Positions 35,850-49,056 of a stretch of 64,000 nucleotides of DNA are shown piece after piece; the first letter of the stretch is position 1, and each line of letters begins with the position of its first letter. The stretch is from assembly GCA_946807835.1 (NCBI GenBank), contig OX327696.1, positions 5,158,501-5,222,500 of the forward strand, written 5' to 3'. Under the pieces are notes generated by a model. It made no database searches, was not told the DNA's origin, and was given only the letters and a program-made list of their open reading frames with translations. This stretch comes from Ailanthus altissimus (taxonomy: Eukaryota > Streptophyta > Magnoliopsida > Sapindales > Simaroubaceae). A program made the translations under genes and the position numbers.

Positions 35850-36745
35850 TGTGAAAATCCATTGGAATGCTACATATATGAAAGTAAAATTTTGTGTAGG
35901 TTTTAGTGATTATATAATATACTATTATAATGATAAAATGAAAGAATCTATGCTAACCAATGATGATTTTGTATTTTACTACATGAAAGTTTTAGAAGTA
36001 TTTAATAATTTTACATTAGCATATTCATGTATGTATCAGCCTTCATCTTTTATTACTTTGACTCGTATATATAATATTAGCTATATTTTTATTAAATGTA
36101 GAGATAATCCTATATTTTTAATATTTGCACTATTATGGAGATTAAATTCTAAAAATATTAGAGAAAAATTCTTAGGTTATTTATTTGTGCAGCAATAATG
36201 AATTTTAAAATTAATAAGTCCAGTGTAAAAATTTTAATTATTGGGATCTCAAAAAATTTAAACTTTAAATTTTCTTATAATTTTGTCACGCAATTATTTA
36301 TTTTCTTATGAAAATAAACTTGGATCAACTATAACTATAAAAGAAACAAATAAATAGACTGTTTATGATCAAACTACTTGGACTATTTTACTTAAAGGTA
36401 AAAGAAATGTTGATTCTAGTACCACTATTCCTACTACTTTTGAATTGAAAAAAATTATTAATATTAACTACTCTTTTATATTGAGTATATAACAATAAAG
36501 AGAATTTTATATTTTGTTATGATGAAAATCAAACGAAAGATTTACATTATGTTATCCATTATAATTCGAGATCTACTAACACCTCTAATATTCAATGCAG
36601 TATTATAATTTATTTTTAGTGTAGGGAGTAAGATATTAAATGAAAAGCAATTAAAATTGATATCAGAAACTTTAGAAGTTTTAGTGTGTGTAAAAGATTG
36701 GGAAGATACAAAGATTTTCAAAACTTTCAAATTTAATCATTAGAA
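35850..36745 (+). pseudogene. hAT transposase pseudogene, C-terminal part
   Basis: Opens with KIHWNATYMKVKF, the RWNSTYLML landmark of plant hAT transposases. Then come LEVFNNFT, YQPSSFITL and a long AT-rich stretch. Near 36638-36720 a frame gives SVGSKILNEKQLKLISETLE followed by VLVCVKDWEDTK. That is the C-terminal hAT dimerisation domain (GRILNxxRxxLSPxTLEALVCxxDW). Frameshifts and stops are present. The N-terminal part is at 8600-9060. The roughly 200 residues expected between the TSDLW and RWNSTY landmarks are missing. Confidence 0.78.
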
Positions 36746-37129
36746 TTTAGAAATAAAAATTTGTTATTTATTAGAAAAATGGTTGAATTTGTAAATAATA
36801 AATAATTTAATAATTTGTAAATAAATATATTGTAACTATAGTGATGTAAATTTGACTCTTTATACTTATATTTATATCTAGTAATTTTATATTTAAAATA
36901 ATATCAATAAATTTGTATTTGTAATGGAATTGTAGTTTTAACTTTGAATTTATGATCATAGCAAAATTTTAATTCAATATAATCTTAATTATTATTACAA
37001 ATAATAATTTTAATTATTATTATAATATTTATAATTATAATTAATATATTGTAAAAAAATGGTTAAAAATTAAAAATAATTAAAATATTTAAACAAAATT
37101 AAATATTTTGAAGAAATAAAAAATTAACA

Positions 37130-37270
37130 GGACACGTTGAGCCACAGATGGCATCCCAATATAACATGACCACGTTGAGCCAAAGATGGCATCCCAATAT
37201 AACATGACCACTTTGATTTTATCACGCCCATTACACGTTACACAATGGGCTGTGCCGTCATAAATTATAG
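37130..37270 (+). mobile_element. Probable 3' end of the hAT transposon with a 38-bp tandem repeat
   Basis: Two copies of a 38-bp unit begin acgttgagcca at 37134 and 37172 and differ at one base. Hyphenated hAT-like words follow (cgcccattacacg, caatgggctgtgccgtcata at about 37244-37263). Tandem subterminal repeats and a cggcac-type end are common in hAT elements. The match to the 5' end (gtggcac against the reversed gacggcac) is short, so the last base is uncertain. Confidence 0.5.
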
Positions 37271-37941
37271 GAAAATGTCCCAAAATAACTTTTTTATTTA
37301 ATTAAAAATTTATTTTAACTTTTTTTTGATTTTTTTATGTTTAATAGTCAAACATAAAATTTTTGAATATTATTATTCTTGAAGTATTTCTCTCAACATT
37401 CTTATTATTTCTCAAAAAAAAAAATTCAAAAATCAACTTAAAATCAAATAGATCGATAATTTTTTTAATGGTATTGCAAAGATTGAAAGTTAAAATGTTG
37501 ATTTCAGTGGTGAAAAATAAAAAAAATGACTTAAAATTGGTTAAAAAAAATTATTTTCTGATTTATGTAATATTTTTATTAAAAATAAATGAAAATGAAT
37601 AGATATAAAAAAGATATTTCATTGACTAGAAAATCGAAATGCTGATGTGGCCGTGTCGACAATTAGCACAATGTTTGGGGGTGTAAGTAATCAAAGTTTC
37701 CCTTGACTAATAACAACTGAAATTAAAGAAAAATTTAGAGACCTCAAAGTAAATTTCATCAAAAGTCCTTCGGTATTACTGACCCTTGCCGCGCGTCAAA
37801 AGTTCCGAAGTCTCTTGTTCAGGTTTCTACAACTTTCGCTTCAAAGCAAAAGCATGACGTCGTCTCCTGTTACTTCACGATCTCGAAAACCCCAGCTTTA
37901 GCATAAAACAAGGCAGCCCTAATTAAGAAAGAAAAAAGGAA
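37271..37941 (+). promoter_or_regulatory. Upstream region of the DUF7705 gene
   Basis: From 37271 to about 37620 it is AT-rich with no gene. From 37620 to the ATG the base composition becomes gene-like. The 5' leader probably lies in 37780-37941, including the purine-rich aagaaagaaaaaaggaa just before the start codon. No TATA box could be assigned with confidence. The hAT relic ends only about 670 bp upstream of the start codon. Confidence 0.4.
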
Positions 37942-40900
37942 ATGGGTTCTCTGTTTCCACTATCTTGGTCATTTGTTTTTGTGATGCAGAAGTTGTTTGT
38001 GCTGAACTTGGCAGCTGATTCTTTGTTGAAAATAAATGGGTTAATCACAAATAACGAGTATGTATCAGCAATAGGGGACCCAGGAATGAAGAGTGAAAAT
38101 GTGAGAGTTGCATTAGAAGCTTGGAATTTCTGTAATGAAGTTGGCACTGAAGCTCCTGGAATGGCCAGCCCCAGGCTCGCTGATTGTGCTGATTTGTGTT
38201 GCCCTTCCCTCATCAACGGTATTGTCTACTTTTTTTTTTTTTTTGGGATTGTCAATTACTGTTATTTATTTCTATTTATTGACTCAATTTACGTTTGTAC
38301 TTCTTTTTTTAAGTAATGAAGCTTGTGAAGTTTTGTTATTTGGCCTTTTGTATGTTTACAATTCTACATAATGTAACATGTGGGCCCAGTGAGTTCTTTT
38401 TTGAATAGTTAAATTGGTCTTCAATTATCCCATTATTGTAACTTTGAGCAGATTCATTTACATGATATTTAACAAAATGTTTGACCAAGGGGTTGCATTT
38501 GATTTTTTTTTTTTTTTTTTTTTTTGTGAATTGGTTATGTGCTTAAGTATTAGCAATTCCCATCGTACTTATGCTTGTTCATCTTCTTTTGGTTGTGTTG
38601 TTTTGTGGAACTGAAAGTTAATTATCTGATTTTATGTACAAAGAGAAGTTTCAAAAGTGCAAGCTTTTGTTGGCCATGATTCTTGTCATCGACACTAGAA
38701 CTGCTGATCTTTTCAGCTCCATGATAATGTATACATTATCATTTCTTCAGTCATGTGTAAGAACCTCATATATTGTCAAAATTAAACTTGTAACCTTGTC
38801 CCTGCTTAGTTTTTCACCTCAGCTCTATCAAAATGGGGGATCTTTTGCCTTTCTTGTAGACTTTTTATTACCTATAAACTGGTTTTTTAGTATCTTGCTT
38901 GTTCAGGCTATTGGCCATTGATTTGCAGTTGTGTTACACCCCTAAAATCTTCTTTATTGGCTCTGTTTTGATTCCCTTTTCATATTGCAATGAACTTCTC
39001 AAGGTCCTGTTTATCCTCTTTGTTGCTATCACCTTCCTCACTATCTACCTTCATAACTCCCCCTTTCTCAGTTTCCACGTTTCACCTTCTTGTTCTCATT
39101 TTTTGATCTTGTCTTTCTTGTTCCTTGCTTTGGAAGTAACAATTTCTTCTCCTTCAGGACTTTTGGAGCATGCTTCTATATAGGTCTGGAACTGCTACAT
39201 TGATACATTTTGGAAGCTTCCTTTTTTGTTTGAAATTGAAATCATATTCTAGGTCACCAGTGTCTTGAATGTACATACAGATCCACGCTAGCCTGGCTGT
39301 ACACATATTGTTTCACCTTAAATAATTTATTTTCTTGTCTGCAATCAGAGGCTTCTAAATTTGTTCTGAATTTAACTCTGTGCTTGCCTCAATATGAACA
39401 AGAGGCTTCTATTGTAGAAGATTTGGTTAATCTTGGTCATAGAGAATGCTGATCCATTGAGTTAGTTCTGGCATATGTGTATGTGATAAGCAACCATAAA
39501 TAAGGCCCTATTTATAATAAAGTTCAATCAAATCAGCATGGAGAGAGAACTGAGCATCATTAAATGTGAGAGAAGCTCATCGTTCAATAATTTTGCTAGC
39601 TTTATTGTTCAATTTTCAGATCTGTGTGAGGTACATCACAAAGTGAATGAATCTGACAATAGCTTGAGGACTGGTGACAAGTTTCCTTTGGCAGACTTTG
39701 AGTCCTCCACAGATCCAAACCAGTTTGCTGTGGAAAAGGAACTCTATCTCGCTTCTGTATGTGAGGTGCATGAATCTGCCAAACCATGGCATTATTGGAT
39801 GTTGATGCTAAAAAATGGCAACTTTGATAAGAACACTACACTTTGTCCTGAAAATGGGAAGCATGTCAGTAAAATAATAACAGATAGAACTTTTCCATGT
39901 TTTGGTGAAGGTTGTATGAATCAGCCACTTATCTATCACAATTACTCGACATTGGTTTATTCTGGAGGCAAAGCGTCTTTAACTGGAGGATTTAATGGGA
40001 CATATGACCTTGATGCTGACTTAAGCAGAGGTGTAGGAAATAATTCCTTCTTTTCAATCTCATGGAACAAGAATCTCAGCACAGGGAGTTGGATTTTCTC
40101 ACATAAGTTGACAACATCCGCAAAGTATCCTTGGCTTATGTTGTATCTACGTGCAGATGCAACAGAAGGATTTAATGGTGGTTACCACTATAATGGCCGT
40201 GGCATCATGAGTAAGGTTGGCTGCCTATCTATTCCTCTGGTTTACTCAAAATATAGTTGTTTTGTTCATCAGACTTGCTTATTTGATACTACAATTATCA
40301 TATAGCATAGATTGCCATGGAAATTGGGTAGTTGGACTGCATTCTTTGTTATCAGTAAATTATTTATTTAATTTTCCTTTGGAGCTTATTCATAATTGAA
40401 CAAAGTATCAATTGTTTTCTTGTTTAGTTATTTTTCTATAAGGTTTCATGTCATACCTCTGTGGTAATTATCTCAATTTCATTCGGTCTCAGTTGCCAGA
40501 GTCTCCAAACTTTAAGGTAAAATTGACACTTAATATTAAGTGTGGAGGAGGACCAAACAGTCAATTTTACCTCCTTGATATAGGAAGCTGTTGGAAGAAC
40601 AATGGAAAACCATGTGATGGTGATGTTCTGACAGATGTGACTAGATACAGTGAGATGATAATTAACCCAGCAACTACGAGCTGGTGTCGCGCAGATAATC
40701 TTGTTTCATGCCCACCTTACCATGTTAGCCCTACTGGCGAGATAATATATAGAAATGAGACATCTCGCTTCCCGTATTCTGCCTATCATCTTTACTGCAG
40801 CCCAGGGAATGCTAAATATCTGGAGGAGCCATATGATATATGTGATCCATATAGCAATCCACAAGCACAGGAACTGGTACAAATTCTTCCACATCCTGAA

Positions 40901-43101
40901 TGGGCTGTGCATGGCTATCCTGAAAAGCAAGGAGATGGTTGGGTTGGGGACTCTAGAACTTGGGAGCTTGATGTCGGGGCCCTCTCTGATCGTTTATACT
41001 TCTACCAGGTAATTTAGCTCTTTCAAGTGAAGTATCATTCCAAACCCTGCATGAAAATGCTTGAGTATTTCTTTTCTTTGTCTCATGCTCTCTTGTTGGA
41101 AATTTTGGGTGGGAGCAGAAGGGAAGGAATAGTTGATTTCTACCTGGTTGTGGTAGGTACCTACGACATTGGCATGTGCTGCCTGGAGCACATATAAAAT
41201 CTCACCACCATGGAGTTTCTATCTGGAGTCAAAAACATTTTTATACATACATCATGATTCATAAGCACACGCTACATGATTAATTTTACTTGTTTTGTTC
41301 ACATTGAACATATTGGAACTTTATGAGTGGTAAAAAATGTTTATTCTGTGTTATGGGTTTTTAACTACCATTAGCAATCAGATATGAAGAAATTTAAGCT
41401 CATATGATTACCTTTTTTATATCCACATCAATGGTCAATATATGATTTTAAATTGTTAAGCCAGCCATTATTGTAAGTGTTAAACAAGCCACTATTACAA
41501 GGTTTCCTTGTACTTTTTCCTGTTCTGGTTTTTGTGAAGAAACTTTTGTTCTTTTGAGATGTATTGTCTCGTCTTATTTAGTTTTTCATTCCTTTTGCAT
41601 TTTCTTTTAATCTGTTATTCTCCAATTTGAAAATAAAGATACTGCTCATTTGGAATGGATCTTATAGATCAAAACTAGAACTCAAACATCTTTTATATTG
41701 CAAGAGCCATGAGTAAAATTGTGCTTGACCTGGTGGATTCTCCCCTGATCTAAGCTCCTCTTGAGCAAAATAAGAGGCATGTGATTGGTGGTTATTAATA
41801 AGAGTATAAAACTAATTAAATCCTAGTCATGCACTATCACTAATGGACATGTGGCACAAGATCTTTATATGCTCAAGAGATCTCAAATCAGGAGAGGATC
41901 CTAATTCAACCTAGTAATAGTAAGAGCCTGAAGTCTTGGATAACTTATCCTTTATTGCTCATTCATTTTGTGTCCGTCAAGTATGACTTATGTACAGGCC
42001 AAAACAACTATTTGATGTTAAAAACTTTTTATATTATTATTATTATTTATTAAGGTTATCTTGGTTGCAATTGAGAAAGGGATTATGGAGGATTGAGAAA
42101 CTTGTTTTGTCTTTTTTTTTTTTTTTTTTTTGAGATTTTAAGAGGTTAAATCATGTGAAATACTCTTATGTTAGTTTACGAATTTTAGCTCAGCCCTCTA
42201 ATAAAAATAACTCTATGCAACTTGTCGTTAATATAATTACATAATTTTTGCTAAAAGTTGTGAATGCCAACCAAGTAACAGAAAAATGTTATTAGAAGTT
42301 CTATTTGTAAATGCCTAACCTGAAGGGGTCATATCATATTGACACCTAATGTACTTTTATCAGTTTGATCACTATATGAAAATGGTGATACATTCTTTCC
42401 TTGTCTTCTTTTTATTGTTAGCAAAATGACATAACTTATATATATTGTATGTTTCTCTTCCTAAACAAATTGTTAAGATTCTCAAAAGGTGACTGATTTT
42501 GCAGAATATGTTCTCTATTTTTCATTCATAGACTATTAGATGAGTTCCAACTTGTCCTATGACATTTATGTATGTACCCTATCTTTTCAAACCATGTATC
42601 AAATTGTGTAACTCTGGGGTGTATAATTGAGTCTGAGACTGTAAGATCAAGTAATTAATAGTTGCGTTTTACTTAACTATTTGACAAACCTTCTTTGATT
42701 TGCTCAAGGTAAGTAGTAAGCAAGCACCCAGATGAATGCCCAAATATGATTTTTCACTCTGATGTAGAGGAACAGGACAATTTAGATTTCAAGGCTATTG
42801 TTCAACTGCACTGAGCTTGTTATATATTTCCACAAGTCTGAATACTTCTTGCACATGATCATTGTGAGCAGTTCTTACAAGATGCATTTTATAGGGAATT
42901 TTGAAGGAGCTATATAACAGTTACTTTGCAATTACACAGGATCCGGGAACAGAACGAGCAAGGCGTATATGGACTTCACTCAATGTTGGTACGGAAATAT
43001 ATGTTAGCCGAAATGGGGAAACTGCAGAATGGACTGTAAGTGATTTTGATGTACTGGTTCTAGACGATATGACTTTTTACAATGCTGATAGCGCTTTCTG
43101 A
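37942..43101 (+). CDS. DUF7705 family secreted-type protein, four exons
   Basis: Exons 37942-38218, 39620-40215, 40493-41008 and 42940-43101 join in frame to 516 residues; every intron is GT-AG. The protein belongs to the conserved plant family now called DUF7705, of unknown function. Landmarks are AIGDPGM and ALEAWNFCNEVG (about residues 43-70), EKELYLASVCEV, MLMLKNGNFD, CFGEGCMNQP, FNGTYDLD, KYPWLMLYLRAD, GGYHYNGRG, LPESPNFKVKLTL, QFYLLDIGSCWKNNG, HPEWAVHGYP and DPGTERARRIWTSL. The family-typical cysteines are kept. The first 30 residues are hydrophobic and could be a signal peptide. Introns 1 (1.4 kb) and 3 (1.9 kb) are long and carry poly-T runs. The last residues (VLDDMTFYNADSAF) extend beyond the conserved VSDFDV end. 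No frame break was found. Confidence 0.9.
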
Positions 43102-43890
43102 ATTTTTCTCTCGTGTTCATATTTCATGCGATGAAACATAAGTGAATAACATTGCACATAATGATGTAATTCCACAGCTGCTGTGTATAGTTGCATGCTT
43201 CTCGACAGAATAAGTATTTAAGATCTGTATACAAAAAAATGTAATGTATATGACATTCATTGTTGTAAATGTTAATTTCTCCGACTTTATTGTTACTTTA
43301 TTCGCCAAAAAGGACAATTTGATGATATAACTTGATAGTTTCTGATGATACATTCTGTGTCTTCTCATGGCATCTGAAATGATTGAAGAGAAAAAGAAGA
43401 ATTGGGTCATATGCGTATGATACATGATTTGCTCCATGTTAATTTTGTTTCATTTGATCTCCAATTCAGTGCTGAGAATAATGAAAAATTGAAAAACCAA
43501 AACGATGACCTTGGTTTGGAACTACAGATTGCTTTCATTTTCTTCTATCATTTTAGTTGTTCCGAATTGCAAAATGATATCAGTTGCAAACAATAAGGAA
43601 GAATTTTCCTCTTTTTTTGTGTACTTTCTGCTGGACAGAGATCCCATGCCTTGCATTTTTGTAGGTTTGGAAAATGTTGAAATGCAATACTAGAGACAGA
43701 CTGCATATGAAAAATTAAGCATAGCCCCTGGCCTTATATATATATATTTTTATTGAGATCATATATTGGCTCTTAACATTCGCTCAGTACAACAATAAGC
43801 ATTTAGGAAACAAGAAAATAGGCTCCATTAAATTAGAGAAAATGATAAAGGTTTTAGAACTCTCCACTTTTTGATAAACTAAGATGTAGT
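43102..43890. other. Shared 3' flank of the DUF7705 gene and the OPR pseudogene
   Basis: The two genes converge here. The first part is the probable 3' UTR of the DUF7705 gene. The part at about 43640-43800 (ttggaaaatgttgaaa, agcatagccc) is repeated at about 50150-50260 downstream of the intact OPR gene, so it belongs to the duplicated block. No separate gene is visible. Confidence 0.6.
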
Positions 43891-43893
43891 TTA

Positions 43894-44413
<520 letters not shown>

Positions 44414-45173
44414 TCATAAATTGTTCAATTAGGTGGCCATGTGCCCCATGGATCTCAACACCATCAAAACCTGTGCAGCATAGGCGTTAGCTAACAAAGA
44501 ACTCGTGGCTTCAAGGCAGGAGACTGGATTAAAAAAAATGTGTTAGTTAAATGGTTAAAACTCAGAACTAGCGTGTGAACAAGAAAATTGATGTTAGATA
44601 AGTTTCAGAAGAAGAAAAAAGAGTATTTTTCTGTTGACACAATTTGTCAAGAAACATGCTCACTTTGCTTATCTTATGCTTCCCCTATTACATTCCTTGC
44701 CAAGGAAACTGGTGAAGCTTCTATTCTGAGGCTCTAATCTCAAAGAGAGACAAGTTTCATTATTGTTTCTACCTTTGATAGCACCATATAAGAATTAATA
44801 TGTTCATTCTCACAACTCTCAACTACATCTCTTTTTTCCATGTCTTGAAAAGTAGACCAATCAAATATCAACTGTGTTGCTGCAAGCTTAAGAAAACTTG
44901 TTGCTCAGAGTTTATGTTTGAATTTTGGAAAAAGAATTTACCGGCCTCAATAGCATTCCTTGCAGCATGACTGAAATCATTCAACGGCTTGTCCGTCAAG
45001 AGATTGGAGCTTGACCATCTGGCTGAAAATCTTTAGAGAGGAAAAAACGAATAAAGGTCCAGCTAAAGCAAAGTCTGAAACTTGTATAAAATCAATTGTC
45101 CGTCACATGCAACTGATAAGAAACTGTCAGACATTACTGCATTAACTAGAAAGAAAAGGTAAAAAGAGTGTTA

Positions 45174-45476
<303 letters not shown>

Positions 45477-45533
45477 CTACAAAGTGTACATAATACTTTA
45501 AAAAATTCAGAGGGTTTTTGTTCTTTAAATTTA

Positions 45534-45782
<249 letters not shown>

Positions 45783-46123
45783 TCATAAAATTGCATCACT
45801 ACATCTGCATTTCCTTTGCTATGCAAAAGTAAAATATTTGCATAATCAAGTCCAGACGAACAAATATAAATAAAATTCTGAAACTAAGCTAGGATGTTAC
45901 ACTCATGATCAATCCTGAGACTCGTTGATTATTCAGGTATGTATAAAATAATTGCATTCAAATGAGGGCAGGTTGGTTCAACCAGCAAAATTAGTAAAAT
46001 TTCGGGGTTCAAATTTGGGCACGAAGTTTGTTTGCATTTATGTAATATTTAAAAAAAAAAAAAAGGAAAATGCTTTTTAGAAAGGAAAAAAAAAAAAGAA
46101 AAATGAAACTATTTGTTAACATA

Positions 46124-46938
46124 TGTTGGGATATTTAGAGTGCTGTCTAAAAAACTTTTTAAGCATTTTACAAAAGTCTTAACTCACAAATAATTAAAAA
46201 TAAAAAAAAATTAAGATAAAAGGATAAACAATCACACAAAAATGTTTATGTGATTCGATAATGAACGTTTACGGTATTGTAAATCACGGGATCCTAACCT
46301 CTTTTATATATTCATAAATAACTTAGATTACAAAAATCTCTTTCAAGAGATAATTAAGGAATATATTATAATAAACGAGCTCTCAAAGATCTATCAGTTT
46401 TTCTTAATCACACAGATCTCAAACACTCTTATGACATTCTCTTGCATAATCACCACTCAAGACTCTCTAACTCTTTATTTTCTCTCTTAGAGTTTTCTCT
46501 TTAATTCTTAATTATTTAGTGGGATTATAAAAGTTTATATAAACTAAAAAATGTCTCTAGAAAACTTATTTTTACTTGAAATAGGAGTCCATACATGTAA
46601 AAAGTTTAAAACCAACCTGAAGACACAAGTTCAACTAAAAAATAGAAATCAGCAAAATTTGGCACCGTGGCACAAAAGGGTTGATGCCACAGCGGTCCAA
46701 GTGGTGCCATAACGCCTAAGTTCTGCGCTTGTCGACACCGTAACTTAGGTTCCTTGGGGTGGCAGTCCTAAGGCTTGCACTTTGCCTCCTCGCATGCTTC
46801 AAGCCCCTCCTTACTTCTGGCTCTCTGTTTTCATTCTTTCCTATTCGTCCAACATGCCTTCGACCTTATCTTAACTCCTCGTTGGTTTTCGACTCAAAAT
46901 CACTCTCAAACTCAATTTTGAATTATTAATTTCAATAA
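46124..46938 (-). repeat. 3' LTR of the intronic family-B element
   Basis: On + starts tgttgggatatttagagtgc and is colinear with 48272-49056: shared acaatcacacaaaaatgttt near 46231 and 48377, GC-rich island at about 46660-46800, gactcaaaatcactctcaaa near 46901. On - its start (attgaaattaataattcaaa) has decayed from the tgttagaatttggtgattc family start. Confidence 0.82.
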
Positions 46939-48271
46939 ACCCCTCTAATTCAAAATCTCTTCAAAAAGTTTTCTAGAATCTAGACACTCTATCATATAGC
47001 ATTTTCTTCAATTAAGTCTTTGAACAGACTTGGTGAGTCTATCTCCAATACTACGTCCTGGTCTACATCCCCTCAACAACTTATATTAAACTAATTACAA
47101 CATTTTCATCAAGCACATAAAGCCCATTGTGCTTCTCACCTTTTATCATCGCTATAGATCCTGTCACGACTTCAAGTATTCCTTTTCCTACTTGAATGAA
47201 CATTCATCTTGATTTATAAAGAACATATCATACACCAAATAACTCCCTAATTTTTCCTTCATGTAATATCATCCTTATATTACCAAACTCTATGACTTTA
47301 CAAGTTATATCATTACCCATTAATACTTTATCACCCCTAATAGATTTATAATTAGTAAATAAAAATCTATCAGGACATATATGGTAACTACAGCCAGAAT
47401 AAAAAATTCATTCACCAGTATACTTTCCATCAAAATCTACTAAGAATTCTGCAATTTTATAGTCATCCTCACAAACTATTGTAGCATCTCCACCTTTATT
47501 TTATTTTTATTTTTACAATCCCTTATTAAATACCATTTTCTCTTACAATGATGACACTTCTTAGATCTACCACTTAATTGGTTGTTCTTTCTATCTTTTT
47601 CCTTTGTAACCAAATTTTTTGCATTATTTGACTCAGATTTTTTTCTCAATTCTTTAGAGTTCAAATGGCTTAAACATCATTCATAGTTAAAGTTTTTTTT
47701 TTATACATGAGTGTGTCCACAAAATGCTTATTAAAGAACATAACAATATAATTTTATCATTTTTATCTTTAATGTTGATGTCAATGGTCTCAAGATCTAT
47801 TATTATCTTATTGAAAGTATCAATGTAGTCTTTAATTAAAGTTCCTTCAACAGTGGACAACTAGTATAACTTTTTCTTGAGATATAGATGATTTGCTAAG
47901 AACTTCGTCATATAGAAGGCGTCAAACTTATTTCAAATGCCAATTGTAGCCTTATCTCTAGTCACCTCAATCAAAATTTTATCACTCAATGACAGAACTA
48001 TAATACTACGGGCTTTCTTATGAATGGTTTCTCTATCTAACTCGAATTCAGATGTCATAGGTTTTTTTCTCTTTACTGATTATTACTCGAGTCTCTTCGA
48101 GGGTCGAATCTAACTTTTAATAGTAGAGTCATAACCTTCATCTTCTACGGATTGAAATTACTATGTCTATTGAATTTTTTAACCTCATATTTCTGAGTTA
48201 TCGTGGTTGAACAACCTATATTCTTGATATACCACAAAGATATTATCCTTGATGTTGGCTTTAATGCTACT
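46939..48271 (-). pseudogene. Copia-type gag and protease pseudogene
   Basis: Read on -. A gag (UBN2/gag_2) region at about 48060-47690 gives KKARSIIVLSLSDKILIEVT, then FYMTKFLANHLYLKKKLY and DYIDTFNKIIIDLETIDI. The zinc knuckle at about 47560-47510 reads CHHCKRKWYLIRDC, with Tyr in place of the usual His. The protease segment at about 47420-47270 gives IFYSGCSYHICPDRFLF and VLMGNDITCKVIEFGNI. The D of the DSGCS catalytic site reads Y. KGEKHNGLYVLDENVV follows near 47120. Several stops interrupt it. Pol beyond the protease is absent. Confidence 0.78.
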
Positions 48272-49056
48272 TGTTGGAGTTTTAGCATACGCTTCAAAAA
48301 AATCTTTTAAGTACTTTGTGAAAGACTTCACTCACAAGTAATAAAGAATAAGAAAAGATCAAGATAAAAAAAAAACAATCACACAAAAATGTTTATGTAG
48401 TTTGGTAATAAATACTTACGTCTATGATAGATTATAGGATCTTAGTCTTTTTTATACATTCACAAAATCTCTATCAAGAGATAATTAAATAATACAATAT
48501 AATAGACGATCTCTTAATAATCTATCAGTGCTTTCTTGATCACACAGATCTTAAATACTTCTATGGCTTATTCTTGTGCACCCAATATTTAAGGCTCTCT
48601 AACTCTCTATTTTCTCTATAAGAGTTTCTTTATAATACTTAATAATCTAATATAGTTACAAAGATTTATATAAGTTTAAAAACAACTCTAAAAAGCTTAT
48701 TTCTACTTAAAATAGGAATTAGAGTGCAGGTAAAAAGTGCAAAATAAACTTGAAAATGCAAGTTTAGCTCAAAAACGAAAATCAACATGACTTAGCATCG
48801 CAACGCCACTACAATGTCCAAGTGGCGTCAGGACGCCACCATACCTTGGCTCCAACGTCTAGCCTTTGCCTAGGCTGGCGCCATTGCCCTAAGGTCTACA
48901 CTTTGCCTCCTCGCATGCTTTGAGTCCCCATTTCTTTTAGCTCTTTGTTTCATCCTTTCTCTTTCGTCTAATGCGATTTCAACATTATCTCGACTTTTCA
49001 TTGATCTTCGACTTAAAATTTCACTCAAATTTAATTTTAAATCACCAATTCTAACA
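48272..49056 (-). repeat. 5' LTR of the intronic family-B element
   Basis: On - starts TGTTAGAATTGGTGATTTAA and ends CTAAAACTCCAACA. A GC-rich island lies at about 48780-48905. Many base differences from the other LTR indicate an old insertion. Confidence 0.82.

Larger units (their letters stand above)
46124..49056 (-). mobile_element. Family-B gag/protease-only Copia-type element in OPR pseudogene intron 1
   Basis: Two colinear LTRs (46124-46938 and 48272-49056) bound 1.33 kb of internal DNA that carries only gag and protease relics on -. A decayed primer site lies at about 48250-48271 (agtagcattaaagcc on -, from agtggtatcagagcc). A purine tract (agaggggttt on -) lies just right of 46938. 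Flanks acata and ataaa do not form a clean target duplication. With no integrase or reverse transcriptase it must have moved with enzymes from another element. Confidence 0.82.

Noticed and set aside
38414..39183. Open stretches inside the first intron of the DUF7705 gene
   Set aside because: They are T-rich, lack family resemblance and lie between well-supported splice sites.
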